DNA of 64,000 bases from Methyloversatilis discipulorum (GTDB taxonomy: Bacteria > Pseudomonadota > Gammaproteobacteria > Burkholderiales > Rhodocyclaceae), in contig NZ_AZUP01000001.1 in NCBI RefSeq assembly GCF_000527135.1, positions 4,241,535-4,305,534 on the forward strand, given 5' to 3'. The position numbers were made by a program, and so were the translations under genes. The stretch's first letter is position 1; every line of letters begins with the position of its first letter. Under the pieces are notes generated by a model that saw nothing but the letters and a program-made list of their open reading frames with translations, searched no databases and was not told where the DNA came from. This document shows, one piece after another, positions 53,029 to 61,890 of the stretch.

Positions 53029-54168
53029 ATGTCATCCCCATCCGCGGTCACCCTGCTGGTCGCCACCCGCAAAGGCGCCTGGCTCTATCACGGCGATGCC
53101 GAACGCACGACTTGGCGGGTCGATGGCCCGCACTTTCTCGGCCACATCATCAGCCACCTGGTGCTCGATCCGCGTGACGGCAGCACGCTGCTGGCGGCGG
53201 CCAAGACCGGGCATCTCGGCCCGACCATCTTCCGCTCGACCGACTTCGGCCGCACATGGACCGAAGCGGCGCGGCCGCCGGCCTTCGCGAAGGCCGAAAG
53301 CGGGGCAGGGCGCAGCGTGGATCACACCTTCTGGCTTACGCCCGGACACGCCAGTCAGCCGGGCGTCTGGTATGCCGGCACCAGTCCGCAGGGGTTGTTC
53401 CGCTCGGAGGACGGCGGAGCGAATTGGGCGCCGTGTTCGTCGATCAATGACGACGCGCAGTACCTGAAGTGGATGGGCACGGCGCAGGACGGCACGCCCG
53501 ACGGTCCGAAGCTGCACTCCATCATCATCGACCCGCGCGACCCGGCGCATATGTATATGGCGATGTCGGGTGGCGGTGTGCATGAATCCTTCGATGCCGG
53601 ACGCAGCTTCGCGCCGCTGATCGACGGTCTGGAGGTGGTCGAGGGCTTCGACGTGGCGGAGCCCACCTTTCACGATCCGCACTGCATCCGCCTGTGTCCG
53701 GCCAATCCCGACCGGCTCTATCAGCAGAATCACTGCGGCATCTACCGGCTCGACCGGCCCGCCACGCGCTGGCGACGCATCGGTGGCGGCATGCCGGCGG
53801 AGGTCGGCGACATCGGTTTCCCGATGGTGGTGCACCCGCGCGATCCGGACACCGCCTGGGTGTTCCCGATGGATGGCACCGCGGTGTGGCCGCGCACCAG
53901 CCCGGGCGGCAGGCCCGCGGTCTTCGTCACCCGCGACGGCGGTGAGCGATGGCAGCGTCAGCACGCCGGCCTGCCGGCGGAACAGGCCTGGTGGACGGTG
54001 AAGCGGCAGGCGATGACGGCAGACACTCAGCCCTCGGTCGGACTTTACTTCGGCACCACCAGCGGCGAACTGTGGGCGAGCAGCGACGAGGGCGCGCACT
54101 GGCAATGCATCGCGCGCTATCTGCCCGACATCTACGCCGTCGAGGTGGCTGAGCGGCCAGCCGCATGA
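53029..54168 (+). CDS. BNR/WD40-like repeat protein (sialidase-fold, non-secreted)
   Basis: A 379-residue predicted beta-propeller with repeated Asp-box/BNR motifs: FRSTDFGRTWTEA, FRSEDGGANWAPC, HESFDAGRSFAPL, FVTRDGGERWQRQ, WASSDEGAHWQCI. There is no signal peptide, so it is cytoplasmic and not a classical sialidase. AAGGAGGAG precedes the ATG. It overlaps the ThiS/MoaD-like gene by four bases. The pairing is one I recall in many genomes without an assigned function. Confidence 0.8.
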   Translation: MSSPSAVTLLVATRKGAWLYHGDAERTTWRVDGPHFLGHIISHLVLDPRDGSTLLAAAKTGHLGPTIFRSTDFGRTWTEAARPPAFAKAESGAGRSVDHTFWLTPGHASQPGVWYAGTSPQGLFRSEDGGANWAPCSSINDDAQYLKWMGTAQDGTPDGPKLHSIIIDPRDPAHMYMAMSGGGVHESFDAGRSFAPLIDGLEVVEGFDVAEPTFHDPHCIRLCPANPDRLYQQNHCGIYRLDRPATRWRRIGGGMPAEVGDIGFPMVVHPRDPDTAWVFPMDGTAVWPRTSPGGRPAVFVTRDGGERWQRQHAGLPAEQAWWTVKRQAMTADTQPSVGLYFGTTSGELWASSDEGAHWQCIARYLPDIYAVEVAERPAA

Positions 54169-54422
54169 AGGTGCTGATACCGAGCGCGCTGCGTTCCTAC
54201 ACCGAAAGCGCGCATGCCGAAGCCGAGGGTGCCACGCTGGCCGAGGTGGTGGCCGCGCTCGACCTGCAGTACCCGGGCATCGCCTTCCGCATGATCGACG
54301 AACAGGGGCGGATACGCCGGCACATCCGCTTCTTCGTCGACGGACAGCAGGTGCGCGATCTGGCGCAGGCAGCCGATGCCGCCGGGGAACTGGTCATCGT
54401 GCAGGCGCTCAGCGGCGGCTGA
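54165..54422 (+). CDS. MoaD/ThiS-like ubiquitin-fold sulfur carrier
   Basis: An 85-residue beta-grasp protein (MKVLIPSALRSYTESAHAEA, VVAALDLQYPGIAFRMIDEQ, IRFFVDGQQVRDL) ending in LSGG, the C-terminal diglycine that E1-like enzymes adenylate and thiocarboxylate. No moaE, thiF or thiG is adjacent. Partnered by overlap with the BNR-repeat protein, it may deliver sulfur or be a protein modifier in an unknown pathway. Confidence 0.82.
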   Translation: MKVLIPSALRSYTESAHAEAEGATLAEVVAALDLQYPGIAFRMIDEQGRIRRHIRFFVDGQQVRDLAQAADAAGELVIVQALSGG

Positions 54423-54510
54423 ACGCTCGCGTCACGCGACTCGCCTACACTGCTCCGGAACCCCGGCGGCCACCGCGCGTCGACCCGGGTGTGCTCATAC
54501 GGAGAATCCA

Positions 54511-55530
54511 GTGTTCCTGCCCAGATTGTGTGCCCTCGCGTTCGCGGCGCTGTTGCCGCTTTCTTCCCCGGCGCGCGCCGACGACGTGTCGACGCTGTCT
54601 TACGACGCGCGGCTCGGCGGCTATGCCTATGCCTTCGACGTGAAGTTCTTCCCGCTGTCGTCGCAGGGGCAGTCGCTGGAAATGGCCTACATCCATCTTC
54701 CGGGTGAGGCCGGAAAGCCGGTAGTCACGCTGCTGCACGGCAAGAACTTCAACGCCGACTACTGGGCGTCTACCGCGCGTCACCTGCAGAAGCTGGGCTA
54801 TGGCGTGCTCATTCCCGACCAGATCGGGTTCGGGAAGTCGTCCAAACCGGTCCATTACCAGTATTCGTTTCCGGCGCTGGCCCGCCACACGCGCGCGCTG
54901 CTTGCCGCGCTCGGCATCGAGCGGTCCATCGTCGTCGGGCACTCGATGGGCGGCATGCTGGCCAGCCGTTTCGCGCTGATGTATCCGCAGGCGGTGCAGC
55001 GCCTGGTGCTGGTGAATCCGATCGGGCTGGAGAACTACCTGAAGTATGTCGAGCACAAGGACACCGATTTCTTTTACGGCATCGAACGCAAGCAGACGGC
55101 CGAAAGCATCGCCAAGTACCAGCGCGACAACTATTACGACGGTCAGTGGAACACACGCTACGCGGCGCTCACCCGTTTCATGATCGGGCAGACGCAGGGG
55201 CCTGACCGAGATCAGGTCGCCTGGGTCAATGCGTTGACCTACGACATGATCTTCACCCAGCCTGTTGTGACAGAGTTTGGGGATCTGTCGGTGCCGGTCA
55301 GTCTGATCATCGGCACACGCGACCGTACCGGGCCGGGTCGCAACTGGATGCGTCCCGGCGTCGACTACGAACTGGGGCGCTACGACCGGCTGGGCAGAGC
55401 GGCAGCGGCGCTGATTCCCGGCGCGGCGCTGTTCGAGCTGCCGGGTCTGGGCCATATGCCGCACATCGAGAATTTCGAGGCGTTCAGCAAGGTATTCGAT
55501 CAGGCGATCGGCGCCACCGGCGTACAGTGA
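54511..55530 (+). CDS. Exported alpha/beta-fold hydrolase
   Basis: A 339-residue precursor with a signal peptide (FLPRLCALAFAALLPLSSPARA). The alpha/beta hydrolase fold follows: LLHGKNFNADYW (oxyanion region), nucleophile Ser in VVGHSMGGMLASRFALMYP, the likely acid in IIGTRDRTGPG and the catalytic His in LPGLGHMPHIENFE. GTG start with GGAGA six bases ahead; longer frames lack a signal. Substrate is unknown, an ester or lactone being plausible. It ends 32 bases before phaC. Confidence 0.85.
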   Translation: MFLPRLCALAFAALLPLSSPARADDVSTLSYDARLGGYAYAFDVKFFPLSSQGQSLEMAYIHLPGEAGKPVVTLLHGKNFNADYWASTARHLQKLGYGVLIPDQIGFGKSSKPVHYQYSFPALARHTRALLAALGIERSIVVGHSMGGMLASRFALMYPQAVQRLVLVNPIGLENYLKYVEHKDTDFFYGIERKQTAESIAKYQRDNYYDGQWNTRYAALTRFMIGQTQGPDRDQVAWVNALTYDMIFTQPVVTEFGDLSVPVSLIIGTRDRTGPGRNWMRPGVDYELGRYDRLGRAAAALIPGAALFELPGLGHMPHIENFEAFSKVFDQAIGATGVQ

Positions 55531-55562
55531 CCCCGAGGTCGATGTCATCAGGAGCCCGCATC

Positions 55563-57335
55563 ATGAATCACACGTCCCGTAGCCCGTACGAAAACGATGC
55601 CGAGAACGGGGCCACCACGGCCGGGCCGGTCGAACTGTGGCACCAGACCTTTCACGAACTGCTCGACGGCTTCGCGCGTTCGACCGATCCTTTCGGCCTG
55701 ACCGCGCCCATCGTGCACGCGCAGCTGGCGTGGGCGGCCCACCCGAAGGAACTGGGCGACCGGCTGGTCAGCTTGTCGTCCGACCTGTGGCGACTGCAGC
55801 GCCACACGCTGAACCGGATGCTCGGCCTGCCCGACTCCGATCCGATACCGGTCACCGCGGGTGACGCGCGCTTCGCCGATCCGGCGTGGACCGACCTGCC
55901 CACCTTCGACCTGATGAAGGAGTGGTACCTCGCCTTCACCCGCCACACCCAGGACATGCTTTACGACACCCCGGGCATGTCGGAGAAGGACCGCGAACGC
56001 GCGGCGTTCTGGTGGCGCAACTGGCTCAATGCCGTGGCGCCGACCAACTACCTGTTCACCAATCCGGTGGCCTTGCGCAAGGCGATGGAAACGCACGGCG
56101 AGAGCCTGGTGCGCGGCTTCCGCAATTTCCTCGACGACCTGAAGGCCGGCGACGTACGCATGACCAATCCGGACGACTTCAAGGTCGGCGAGAACCTGGC
56201 GACCACGCCGGGCGCGGTGGTGATGCGCAACCGCCTGCTCGAACTGATCCACTACGCGCCGACGCAGGCGAAGGTGCACGCGCAGCCGGTGGTGATCGTG
56301 ACGCCGTGGATCAACAAGTTCTACGTGCTCGACCTCGCACCGAAGAAGAGCATGATCCGCTACCTGCTCGACCAGGGGCTGGATGTGTTCATCACCAGCT
56401 GGAAGAACCCGGACGCCTCGATGCGTGACGTCACCTTCGACGACTATCTGCTCGAAGGCGTGCATGCCGCGGTCGAGACCGCCCGCGCGCTGACCGGCGC
56501 GCCCAAGGTCCATGCCGTCGGCTACTGCATCGGCGGCACCGCGCTCGCGATGTACATGGCCTGGGCCAACCGCCGCTTCGCGCCGGACGAGGTGCCGGTG
56601 GCGGACTGGACACTGCTGACGACGCTGATCGACTTCCGCGCGCCGGGCGAGATCGAGGTGTTCATCGACGAATCCAGCGTGCGCTCGCTGTGCGACGCGA
56701 TGGCGCAGAAGGGCTATCTCGACGGCAAGGAAATGGCTGCCTCCTTCCGCCTGCTGCGCGCCAACAGCCTGATCTGGAACTACGTCGTCAACGGCTGGCT
56801 GTACGGCGAGACACCGCCGCCGTTCGACGTGCTGTACTGGAACATGGACGCTACGCGCATGCCACAGGCCATGCACGGCTGGTATCTGCGCGAGCTCTAT
56901 CTGCACAACAAGCTGATCAGGCCGGACACGCTGACCGTGGCTGGCGAGCCGCTCGACCTGCACCGCATCACCCAGCCGCTGTACGCAGTGGCCGCCGAGG
57001 ACGACCATATCGCGCCCTGGCAGCAGGCCTTCCGCATCCATCGTCATCTGGCCGGCGAGAAGCGCTTCGTTCTGTCCAGTTCCGGCCACATCCTGGGCAT
57101 CGTCAATCCGGTCGTGACGCCGCCCAAGCGCAGCTATCGTGCCGCCGAAGTGCATCGCGCCGACCGTGCCGACGGCTGGCTGGCGCACAACGACGCGCAG
57201 CCCGGCAGCTGGTGGGAAGACTGGATGGCCTGGCTCAAGCCGCGTGCCGGCAAGCTTGTGAAGGCACGTCCGGCTGCGACTGCCGATTTCCCGGAACTGG
57301 CGCCCGCTCCGGGCGGCTACGTGATGGAGCGCTGA
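55563..57335 (+). CDS. phaC: Class I polyhydroxyalkanoate synthase
   Basis: PhaC polymerises hydroxyacyl-CoA into storage granules. The 590-residue class I enzyme has the lipase-like box VGYCIGGTAL with nucleophile Cys322, the Asp in AVAAEDDHIAPW and the His in SSSGHILGIVNP. The N-terminal domain contains FWWRNWLNAVAPTNYLFTNP. AGGAG lies nine bases before the ATG. No phaA, phaB or phasin gene is adjacent, so the rest of the pathway lies elsewhere. Confidence 0.95.
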   Translation: MNHTSRSPYENDAENGATTAGPVELWHQTFHELLDGFARSTDPFGLTAPIVHAQLAWAAHPKELGDRLVSLSSDLWRLQRHTLNRMLGLPDSDPIPVTAGDARFADPAWTDLPTFDLMKEWYLAFTRHTQDMLYDTPGMSEKDRERAAFWWRNWLNAVAPTNYLFTNPVALRKAMETHGESLVRGFRNFLDDLKAGDVRMTNPDDFKVGENLATTPGAVVMRNRLLELIHYAPTQAKVHAQPVVIVTPWINKFYVLDLAPKKSMIRYLLDQGLDVFITSWKNPDASMRDVTFDDYLLEGVHAAVETARALTGAPKVHAVGYCIGGTALAMYMAWANRRFAPDEVPVADWTLLTTLIDFRAPGEIEVFIDESSVRSLCDAMAQKGYLDGKEMAASFRLLRANSLIWNYVVNGWLYGETPPPFDVLYWNMDATRMPQAMHGWYLRELYLHNKLIRPDTLTVAGEPLDLHRITQPLYAVAAEDDHIAPWQQAFRIHRHLAGEKRFVLSSSGHILGIVNPVVTPPKRSYRAAEVHRADRADGWLAHNDAQPGSWWEDWMAWLKPRAGKLVKARPAATADFPELAPAPGGYVMER

Positions 57336-57479
57336 GCCGGTCGCTGCCGTGCCGCCGGTACGTGTGCAGATGCAGATTGAAATCCATGTCGTCGCCGTGT
57401 GATGATGCCGGCCACCCGATCAACAACAACAGCGGACATGGTCATCTCGCCCAGCCTGGCCACGCTCAACGGAGGCTCC

Positions 57480-57764
57480 ATGGATAACGTTCTGCTTTTC
57501 GCGGCAGGCGAATTGTTCATCGTGATCGTCATGATGGCGTTGATCGCGCGCCTCAACGGCAAGGATCAGGAAAGCCGGCACCTTTATTTCGGTTCCGTCG
57601 TGCTGACCGCGCTGGCCCTGGTATTCATGCTCGCGATGGCGATGTACTACTGGGCCGACGCCGGCAGCGCTGACCGTGCGCAGAAGCTGTTCGAAGCCTG
57701 CCAGCAGATCGTGCCTCCGCTGCTCACACTGGTGATCGGCTTCTATTTCGGACAGAAGCGCTGA
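57480..57764 (+). CDS. Small two-span membrane protein
   Basis: A 94-residue protein with two or three hydrophobic segments (NVLLFAAGELFIVIVMMALIARL; FGSVVLTALALVFMLAMAMYYW; IVPPLLTLVIGFYFGQKR). I recognise no family. GGAGG lies close ahead of the ATG, 27 codons into the longest frame. It lies between phaC and the VOC gene on the same strand. Confidence 0.65.
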   Translation: MDNVLLFAAGELFIVIVMMALIARLNGKDQESRHLYFGSVVLTALALVFMLAMAMYYWADAGSADRAQKLFEACQQIVPPLLTLVIGFYFGQKR

Positions 57765-57810
57765 GCGCGCAGCGCCTGCTCACGCGGGCGCTGCTGCGCC
57801 GGACCCGCCG

Positions 57811-58176
57811 ATGAGCGATATCCGCTTCGTTGCGGCGACGCCGGTGCTGGCATCGCTCGACATCCGCAAGACCGTCGATTTCTACGTGCAGCGCCTGGGC
57901 GCAACGGCGGTGCATGTAGACCAGGGCGTCTACGGCATCGTGGCGCTGGGCGGTGTTCACATCCATTTCTGGGCCTGCAGCGACCGGCGCATCGCCGAAG
58001 CGACCGGCTGCCGCATCGCCGTCGAGGGCGTAAATGCGCTGTTCGCGCACTGTACGCGGCAGGGCATCACCCATCCGAACGCACCGCTGCATGACACGGC
58101 CTGGGGTACGCGCGAGTTCGCCGTGCTCGACGGCGACGGCAACCTGATCACGTTTCACGAGCGCCTGTCGAGCTGA
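57811..58176 (+). CDS. VOC-superfamily protein (bleomycin-resistance-like)
   Basis: A 121-residue single VOC domain: TPVLASLDIRKTVDFYVQRLG, GGVHIHFWACSDRRI, WGTREFAVLDGDGNLITFHER. The layout resembles bleomycin-resistance/BleI-like proteins that bind and sequester ligands rather than classical glyoxalases, but the ligand is unknown. It ends 27 bases before the convergent LEA14-like gene. Confidence 0.8.
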   Translation: MSDIRFVAATPVLASLDIRKTVDFYVQRLGATAVHVDQGVYGIVALGGVHIHFWACSDRRIAEATGCRIAVEGVNALFAHCTRQGITHPNAPLHDTAWGTREFAVLDGDGNLITFHERLSS

Positions 58177-58203
58177 CGCAACGACCTCGCTGCGCGCTCC
58201 GCG

Positions 58204-58683
58204 TTACGGATTTCCGCCAGCTGCCGCCGGAAGGCTGAGCGTGCCTCTTTCGCTGAAGCGCTGCACGCCGAAAGGACCACCACCGAGCTTGCCGCTCAGC
58301 GTGTAGGGCAGGCGGTCGAGGTCGGCGCCGCTGCCCAGCTCCAGCGCCTGACGGAAGGCCGACAGTGCCGACACGGTGACCGGCACGCTCACCACCGCCT
58401 CGCCGAAACGCGGCACGCGGCCGTGCGCGTCACTGACACCGGTGGCGAAGGTCCGGTCGTTCACATCGAGCTGGAGCGCCACACCGTCGTAGTCGATCGG
58501 ATGATCGTTCGGATTCTGTACGCGCAGTTTCAGCGCGAAGCGCAGTTCGAATCCCTCGCCTTGCAGCGGCTCCAGCCCGACCAGATTGACACGCACCGGG
58601 TCGCGCGTGCTCAGGCCGGCACAGCCGGACAGCGCGAGCAGGGCACACAGGACGAGGAGCAGGCGTGCGGCATTCCGGTACAT
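58204..58683 (-). CDS. LEA14-like (WHy-domain) lipoprotein
   Basis: A 159-residue lipoprotein with lipobox LSGC. The mature protein is a water-stress/LEA type 2 domain (VNLVGLEPLQGEGFELRFAL, RVQNPNDHPIDYDGVALQLD). These small beta-sandwich proteins are linked to desiccation tolerance. GAGGTG precedes the ATG. It is downstream of the OmpA-like gene on the same strand, 65 bases apart. Confidence 0.85.
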   Translation of the reverse strand: MYRNAARLLLVLCALLALSGCAGLSTRDPVRVNLVGLEPLQGEGFELRFALKLRVQNPNDHPIDYDGVALQLDVNDRTFATGVSDAHGRVPRFGEAVVSVPVTVSALSAFRQALELGSGADLDRLPYTLSGKLGGGPFGVQRFSERGTLSLPAAAGGNP

Positions 58684-58748
58684 GGTCACCTCTGTGGTCG
58701 TCGGACCGGGCAACGGGTGCCGCCCGGCCTTCCTTCATCGGTCGGGAC

Positions 58749-59399
58749 TTACTTGCCCGGTTCGCCGACGAAGATTTCGACGCGGCGGTTCTTGGCGCGG
58801 CCGGCTTCGCTGCCGTTGTCGGCCAGCGGTTCGTGCGAGCCGCGGCCATCGATCACGATACGCGACGACGCGACGCCGCGGTCGGCCAGATAGTTGCGTG
58901 CGCTGGCCGCGCGATTGACCGACAGCGGATCGTTTACTGCGTCGCTGCCGGTACTGTCGGTGTGACCGATGATGCGCACCGAGGTGGTCGGGTTGGCGTT
59001 CAGCGTCTGCGCGAAGCGGTCGAGCACCGGGCGGAAGTTCGGCTTGATGTCGGCGCGGCCGACGTCGAAGGAGATGTCGCTCGGGATTTCGAGCTTCAGC
59101 TGGTTGTCGGCGGTCTGCACGACATCGACGCCGGTGCCGGCAGTGGCCTGTTCCATCGCCCGCTTCTGCTCTTCCATCTTCTGCGACCAGATGTAGGTGC
59201 CGATGCCGCCGACCGCGGCGCCGATCAGCGCACCGCTGCGCGTGGCGCCACCGCTGCCGCCGACCGCACTGCCCAGCGCCGCGCCGGCGGCCGCACCGAC
59301 GCCGGTGCCTATCGTGGTCCGCTTCTGCGTTTCGGTCATGTTGGCGCAGCCGGTGGCGACGAGGGCGCCGGCCGTCAGCAGGATGAGTGTCTTTTTCAT
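58749..59399 (-). CDS. OmpA-family outer-membrane lipoprotein (YiaD-like)
   Basis: A 216-residue lipoprotein with signal MKKTLILLTAGALVATGC. A glycine-zipper region (GTGVGAAAGAALGSAVGG, ALIGAAVGGIG) spans about residues 30-75, and a C-terminal OmpA-like peptidoglycan-binding domain follows (IRIIGHTDSTGSDAVNDPLS, then RIVIDGRGSHEPLADN and KNRRVEIFV). This matches the YiaD type linking outer membrane to peptidoglycan. The start is the ATG giving the lipoprotein signal. Confidence 0.92.
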   Translation of the reverse strand: MKKTLILLTAGALVATGCANMTETQKRTTIGTGVGAAAGAALGSAVGGSGGATRSGALIGAAVGGIGTYIWSQKMEEQKRAMEQATAGTGVDVVQTADNQLKLEIPSDISFDVGRADIKPNFRPVLDRFAQTLNANPTTSVRIIGHTDSTGSDAVNDPLSVNRAASARNYLADRGVASSRIVIDGRGSHEPLADNGSEAGRAKNRRVEIFVGEPGK

Positions 59400-59584
59400 G
59401 ATGTGTGCTCTCCGGTGTGCGGGCCGCGTCCGACGCGGCGCCGAGTTGTTCGTGCGCGCGGCGCGGCGCATCACTGCTGCCGTACGTCGCGAGTGCACTG
59501 CATCAGTCTCGGTGATTCCGATACGTGTCCGTGTAAGACAACGCGCACGCCCGATGTACGCACGCGCCGACGTCGGGTCGCGCC

Positions 59585-60052
59585 TCAGCGTCCTTCGTCG
59601 AAATGCGGTCCCGCGCCTTCACCGGCCAGCGCGTCCTGCGCGTTACGCAGCGGACAGGCCTTCAGCGACAGGCAGCCGCAGCCGATGCAGCCATCAAGCT
59701 GGTCGCGCAACTGCGTGAGCGTCCGGATGCGTGCGTCCAGCTCCTGCTGCCAGCGCGCCGACAGGCGGCGCCAGTCGGCAACGGTGGGCGTGCGTCGGTT
59801 CGGCAACGCCTGCAGCGCTTCCGCAATCGCTGCCAGCGGAATGCCCATGCGCTGCGCCACCTTGATCACCGCGACGCGGCGCAGCACCGAACGGGGATAG
59901 CGCCGCTGGTTGCCGGCGTTGCGCGTGCTCTGTATCAGGCCGCGGCTTTCATAGAAGTGCAGTGTCGATACGGCGACGCCGCTGCGCGCGGCGACTTCGC
60001 CGACCGACAGGCTGGCCGTGGCGGACTTGTTGCCCTTGCCGAGTTCGGACAT
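59585..60052 (-). CDS. soxR: Redox-sensitive regulator SoxR
   Basis: A 155-residue MerR-family regulator. The DNA-binding region is [37 protein letters not shown]. The C-terminal [17 protein letters not shown] holds Cys122, Cys125, Cys127 and Cys133, the [2Fe-2S] cluster ligands of SoxR in the same spacing as E. coli. Redox-cycling compounds oxidise the cluster and switch on the target promoter. It is divergent from a RidA-MFS operon, with no soxS in the window, as in most non-enteric bacteria. Confidence 0.94.
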   Translation of the reverse strand: MSELGKGNKSATASLSVGEVAARSGVAVSTLHFYESRGLIQSTRNAGNQRRYPRSVLRRVAVIKVAQRMGIPLAAIAEALQALPNRRTPTVADWRRLSARWQQELDARIRTLTQLRDQLDGCIGCGCLSLKACPLRNAQDALAGEGAGPHFDEGR

Positions 60053-60066
60053 TCGATCTCCGGGTG

Positions 60067-60097
60067 TTGACCTCAACCTTGCTTGAGGTCCGATGCT
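60067..60097 (+). promoter_or_regulatory. SoxR box and promoter of the RidA-MFS operon
   Basis: TTGACC (60067-60072), a 19-base spacer and GATGCT (60092-60097). Overlapping this, GACCTCAA (60069-60076) and TTGAGGTC (60083-60090) are perfect inverted arms with a six-base centre, the CCTCAA-N6-TTGAGG core of known SoxR operators. The -10 is weak, as expected for an activated promoter. Confidence 0.85.
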
Positions 60098-60126
60098 ACG
60101 CGTCCTTTCATCGAATGGAGCACACC

Positions 60127-60564
60127 ATGTCTTCCTCTTCCATCGCCGCCCCGAACGACGGGCGTACCCGCTTCATCCAGCCGCAGGACCTCTACGACGC
60201 GACTGTCAACGGCTACTCGCACGTGGTGATCGCCGAAGCACCGGCGCGCCATATATATATTGCGGGGCAGGGCGGAGAGAATGCGCGCGGCGAACTGTCG
60301 GCGGACTTCGCGCAGCAGGTCGCGCAGGCGCTGCGCAATCTCGCCACCGCGCTGGCGGCCGCGCAGGCGAAGCCGTCGGACGTGGTCAAGCTCACTGTGC
60401 TGGTGGTCGATCACACGCAGGAGCGGCTTGGCGTGTTCGTGCAGGCGCTGCGCGCGATGTGGGGCGCGATGCCTCCGCCCGCCTGCACGCTGATACCGGT
60501 GCCGCGGCTAGCGCTCGACGGCATGCTGTTCGAGATAGAGGCGACGGCGGTCATTTTCGGCTGA
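60127..60564 (+). CDS. RidA/YjgF-family protein
   Basis: A 145-residue RidA-superfamily protein ([49 protein letters not shown], then [11 protein letters not shown] and [25 protein letters not shown]). Canonical RidA deaminates reactive enamine/imine intermediates using an Arg in its C-terminal part. Here the region reads [13 protein letters not shown] without the usual R-x-x-V pattern, so activity may differ. Start chosen for GGAG seven bases ahead. First gene behind the SoxR box. Confidence 0.85.
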   Translation: MSSSSIAAPNDGRTRFIQPQDLYDATVNGYSHVVIAEAPARHIYIAGQGGENARGELSADFAQQVAQALRNLATALAAAQAKPSDVVKLTVLVVDHTQERLGVFVQALRAMWGAMPPPACTLIPVPRLALDGMLFEIEATAVIFG

Positions 60565-60625
60565 GTTGCCCATCGACCCGTATCGCCGCGCGGCGGACGA
60601 CTTCACCTTCCGGAACCAGGATTCC

Positions 60626-61831
60626 ATGCATCGATCGATCGCTTCTTCGCAGTCCGCAGCACGCGACAACTTGTCGTCACCGGTGCTGCTGCTGATGGCC
60701 GTGGCCGCCGGCCTATGTGCCGGCGGGAACTACTTCAACCAGCCATTGCTGCCGGCCATCGCGCGCGACCTGCAGGCGAACGATGCGTCTGTGGCATTCA
60801 CCGTGACCATCGCACAGGTCGCCTACGCCTGCGGACTGCTGCTGCTCGTGCCGCTGGGTGACATGCTGGAGCGGCGCGCGTTGGCGGTGGGGTTGATGCT
60901 GCTGGCTGCACTGGGCCAGTTCATCAGCGGCTTCGCCGATTCGCTTTCGATGCTGTCGACGGGTATCGCGGTGGCCGGTCTGTTCTCGGTGGCGGCACAG
61001 ATACTGGTGCCGATGGCGGCGACGCTGGCCGAGCCGCAGCGCAGGGGGCAGGCGGTCGGTGTCGTCATGAGCGGTCTGCTGACCGGCATTCTTGCAGCGC
61101 GCAGCGTGGCCGGATTGCTCGCGCCGCTCGGCGGCTGGTCGACCGTGTACCGGGTCGCCGGCCTCGCCATGCTCGTCGTTGCCTTGCTGCTGTGGCGCGT
61201 GCTGCCGCAGTCGCGCAATCCGTCGCCGCGACCCTACCTGCAGACGCTGGTATCGCTCGGCACGCTGTTCCGCAACTTGCCGCGTCTGCGCAGTCGTGCG
61301 CTGCTCGGGGCGCTGTCCTTCGCCTCGGTCAGTGTGCTGTTCTCGACGATGGCGCTGTTGCTGGCTGGGCCGGGCCACGGCATGGACGAGGTGTCCATCG
61401 GCCTGGTCGGACTGGCCGGCGCGGCCGGCGCGCTGATGGCCAACGTCGTCGGCCGCGTCGCGGACCGTGGCGGCGCGATGCGTGCAAGCACGATCGCGGT
61501 GCTGCTGCTGATCGCGAGCTGGGCGGCGCTGCTGTGGGGCGCGGACAGCCTGCTCTGGTTCCTCGGCGGTTTCGTCGTGATCGACATCGCCCTGCAGGGC
61601 GTGCATATCAGCAACCAGCACATCGTGTTCCGGCTCGCACCGGAGGCACGGGCGCGACTCAACGCCGTGTACATGACCTGCTATTTCGCCGGCGCCGCAA
61701 GCGGCTCGGCGCTCGGCTCGTTCGCCTGGCAACACGGCGGCTGGCCGGCCACCTGCGCGGTCGGCGGCGTGCTCGGCCTGCTCACCGCCGGCGCGCTCGC
61801 GCACGACAGGCGCCTTGCGCGGCGAGGCTGA
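60626..61831 (+). CDS. MFS transporter, probable SoxR-regulated efflux pump
   Basis: A 401-residue inner-membrane protein with about 12 hydrophobic segments, the MFS loop GDMLERRALAVG and NYFNQPLLPAIARDL near the start, as in DHA1 drug:proton antiporters. It lies 61 bases after the RidA gene and probably shares its SoxR-controlled transcript. Export of redox-active compounds is inferred from SoxR regulons of Pseudomonas, which include an MFS pump. The ATG with AGGA six bases ahead is preferred to a TTG 20 codons upstream. Confidence 0.85.
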   Translation: MHRSIASSQSAARDNLSSPVLLLMAVAAGLCAGGNYFNQPLLPAIARDLQANDASVAFTVTIAQVAYACGLLLLVPLGDMLERRALAVGLMLLAALGQFISGFADSLSMLSTGIAVAGLFSVAAQILVPMAATLAEPQRRGQAVGVVMSGLLTGILAARSVAGLLAPLGGWSTVYRVAGLAMLVVALLLWRVLPQSRNPSPRPYLQTLVSLGTLFRNLPRLRSRALLGALSFASVSVLFSTMALLLAGPGHGMDEVSIGLVGLAGAAGALMANVVGRVADRGGAMRASTIAVLLLIASWAALLWGADSLLWFLGGFVVIDIALQGVHISNQHIVFRLAPEARARLNAVYMTCYFAGAASGSALGSFAWQHGGWPATCAVGGVLGLLTAGALAHDRRLARRG

Positions 61832-61855
61832 CCGGCCGCCGCTTTGTTTGATGTA

Positions 61856-61871
61856 CTGTATATGGATACAG
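61856..61871 (+). promoter_or_regulatory. LexA (SOS) box of the helicase gene
   Basis: CTGTATATGGATACAG is an exact CTGT-N8-ACAG SOS box with TA flanks, very close to the E. coli LexA consensus. It lies 19 bases before the helicase GTG and overlaps a possible promoter (TTGTTT at 61844-61849), so LexA would block transcription until DNA damage. Confidence 0.85.
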
Positions 61872-61890
61872 CTATCGAAAGTGTTCCGCC

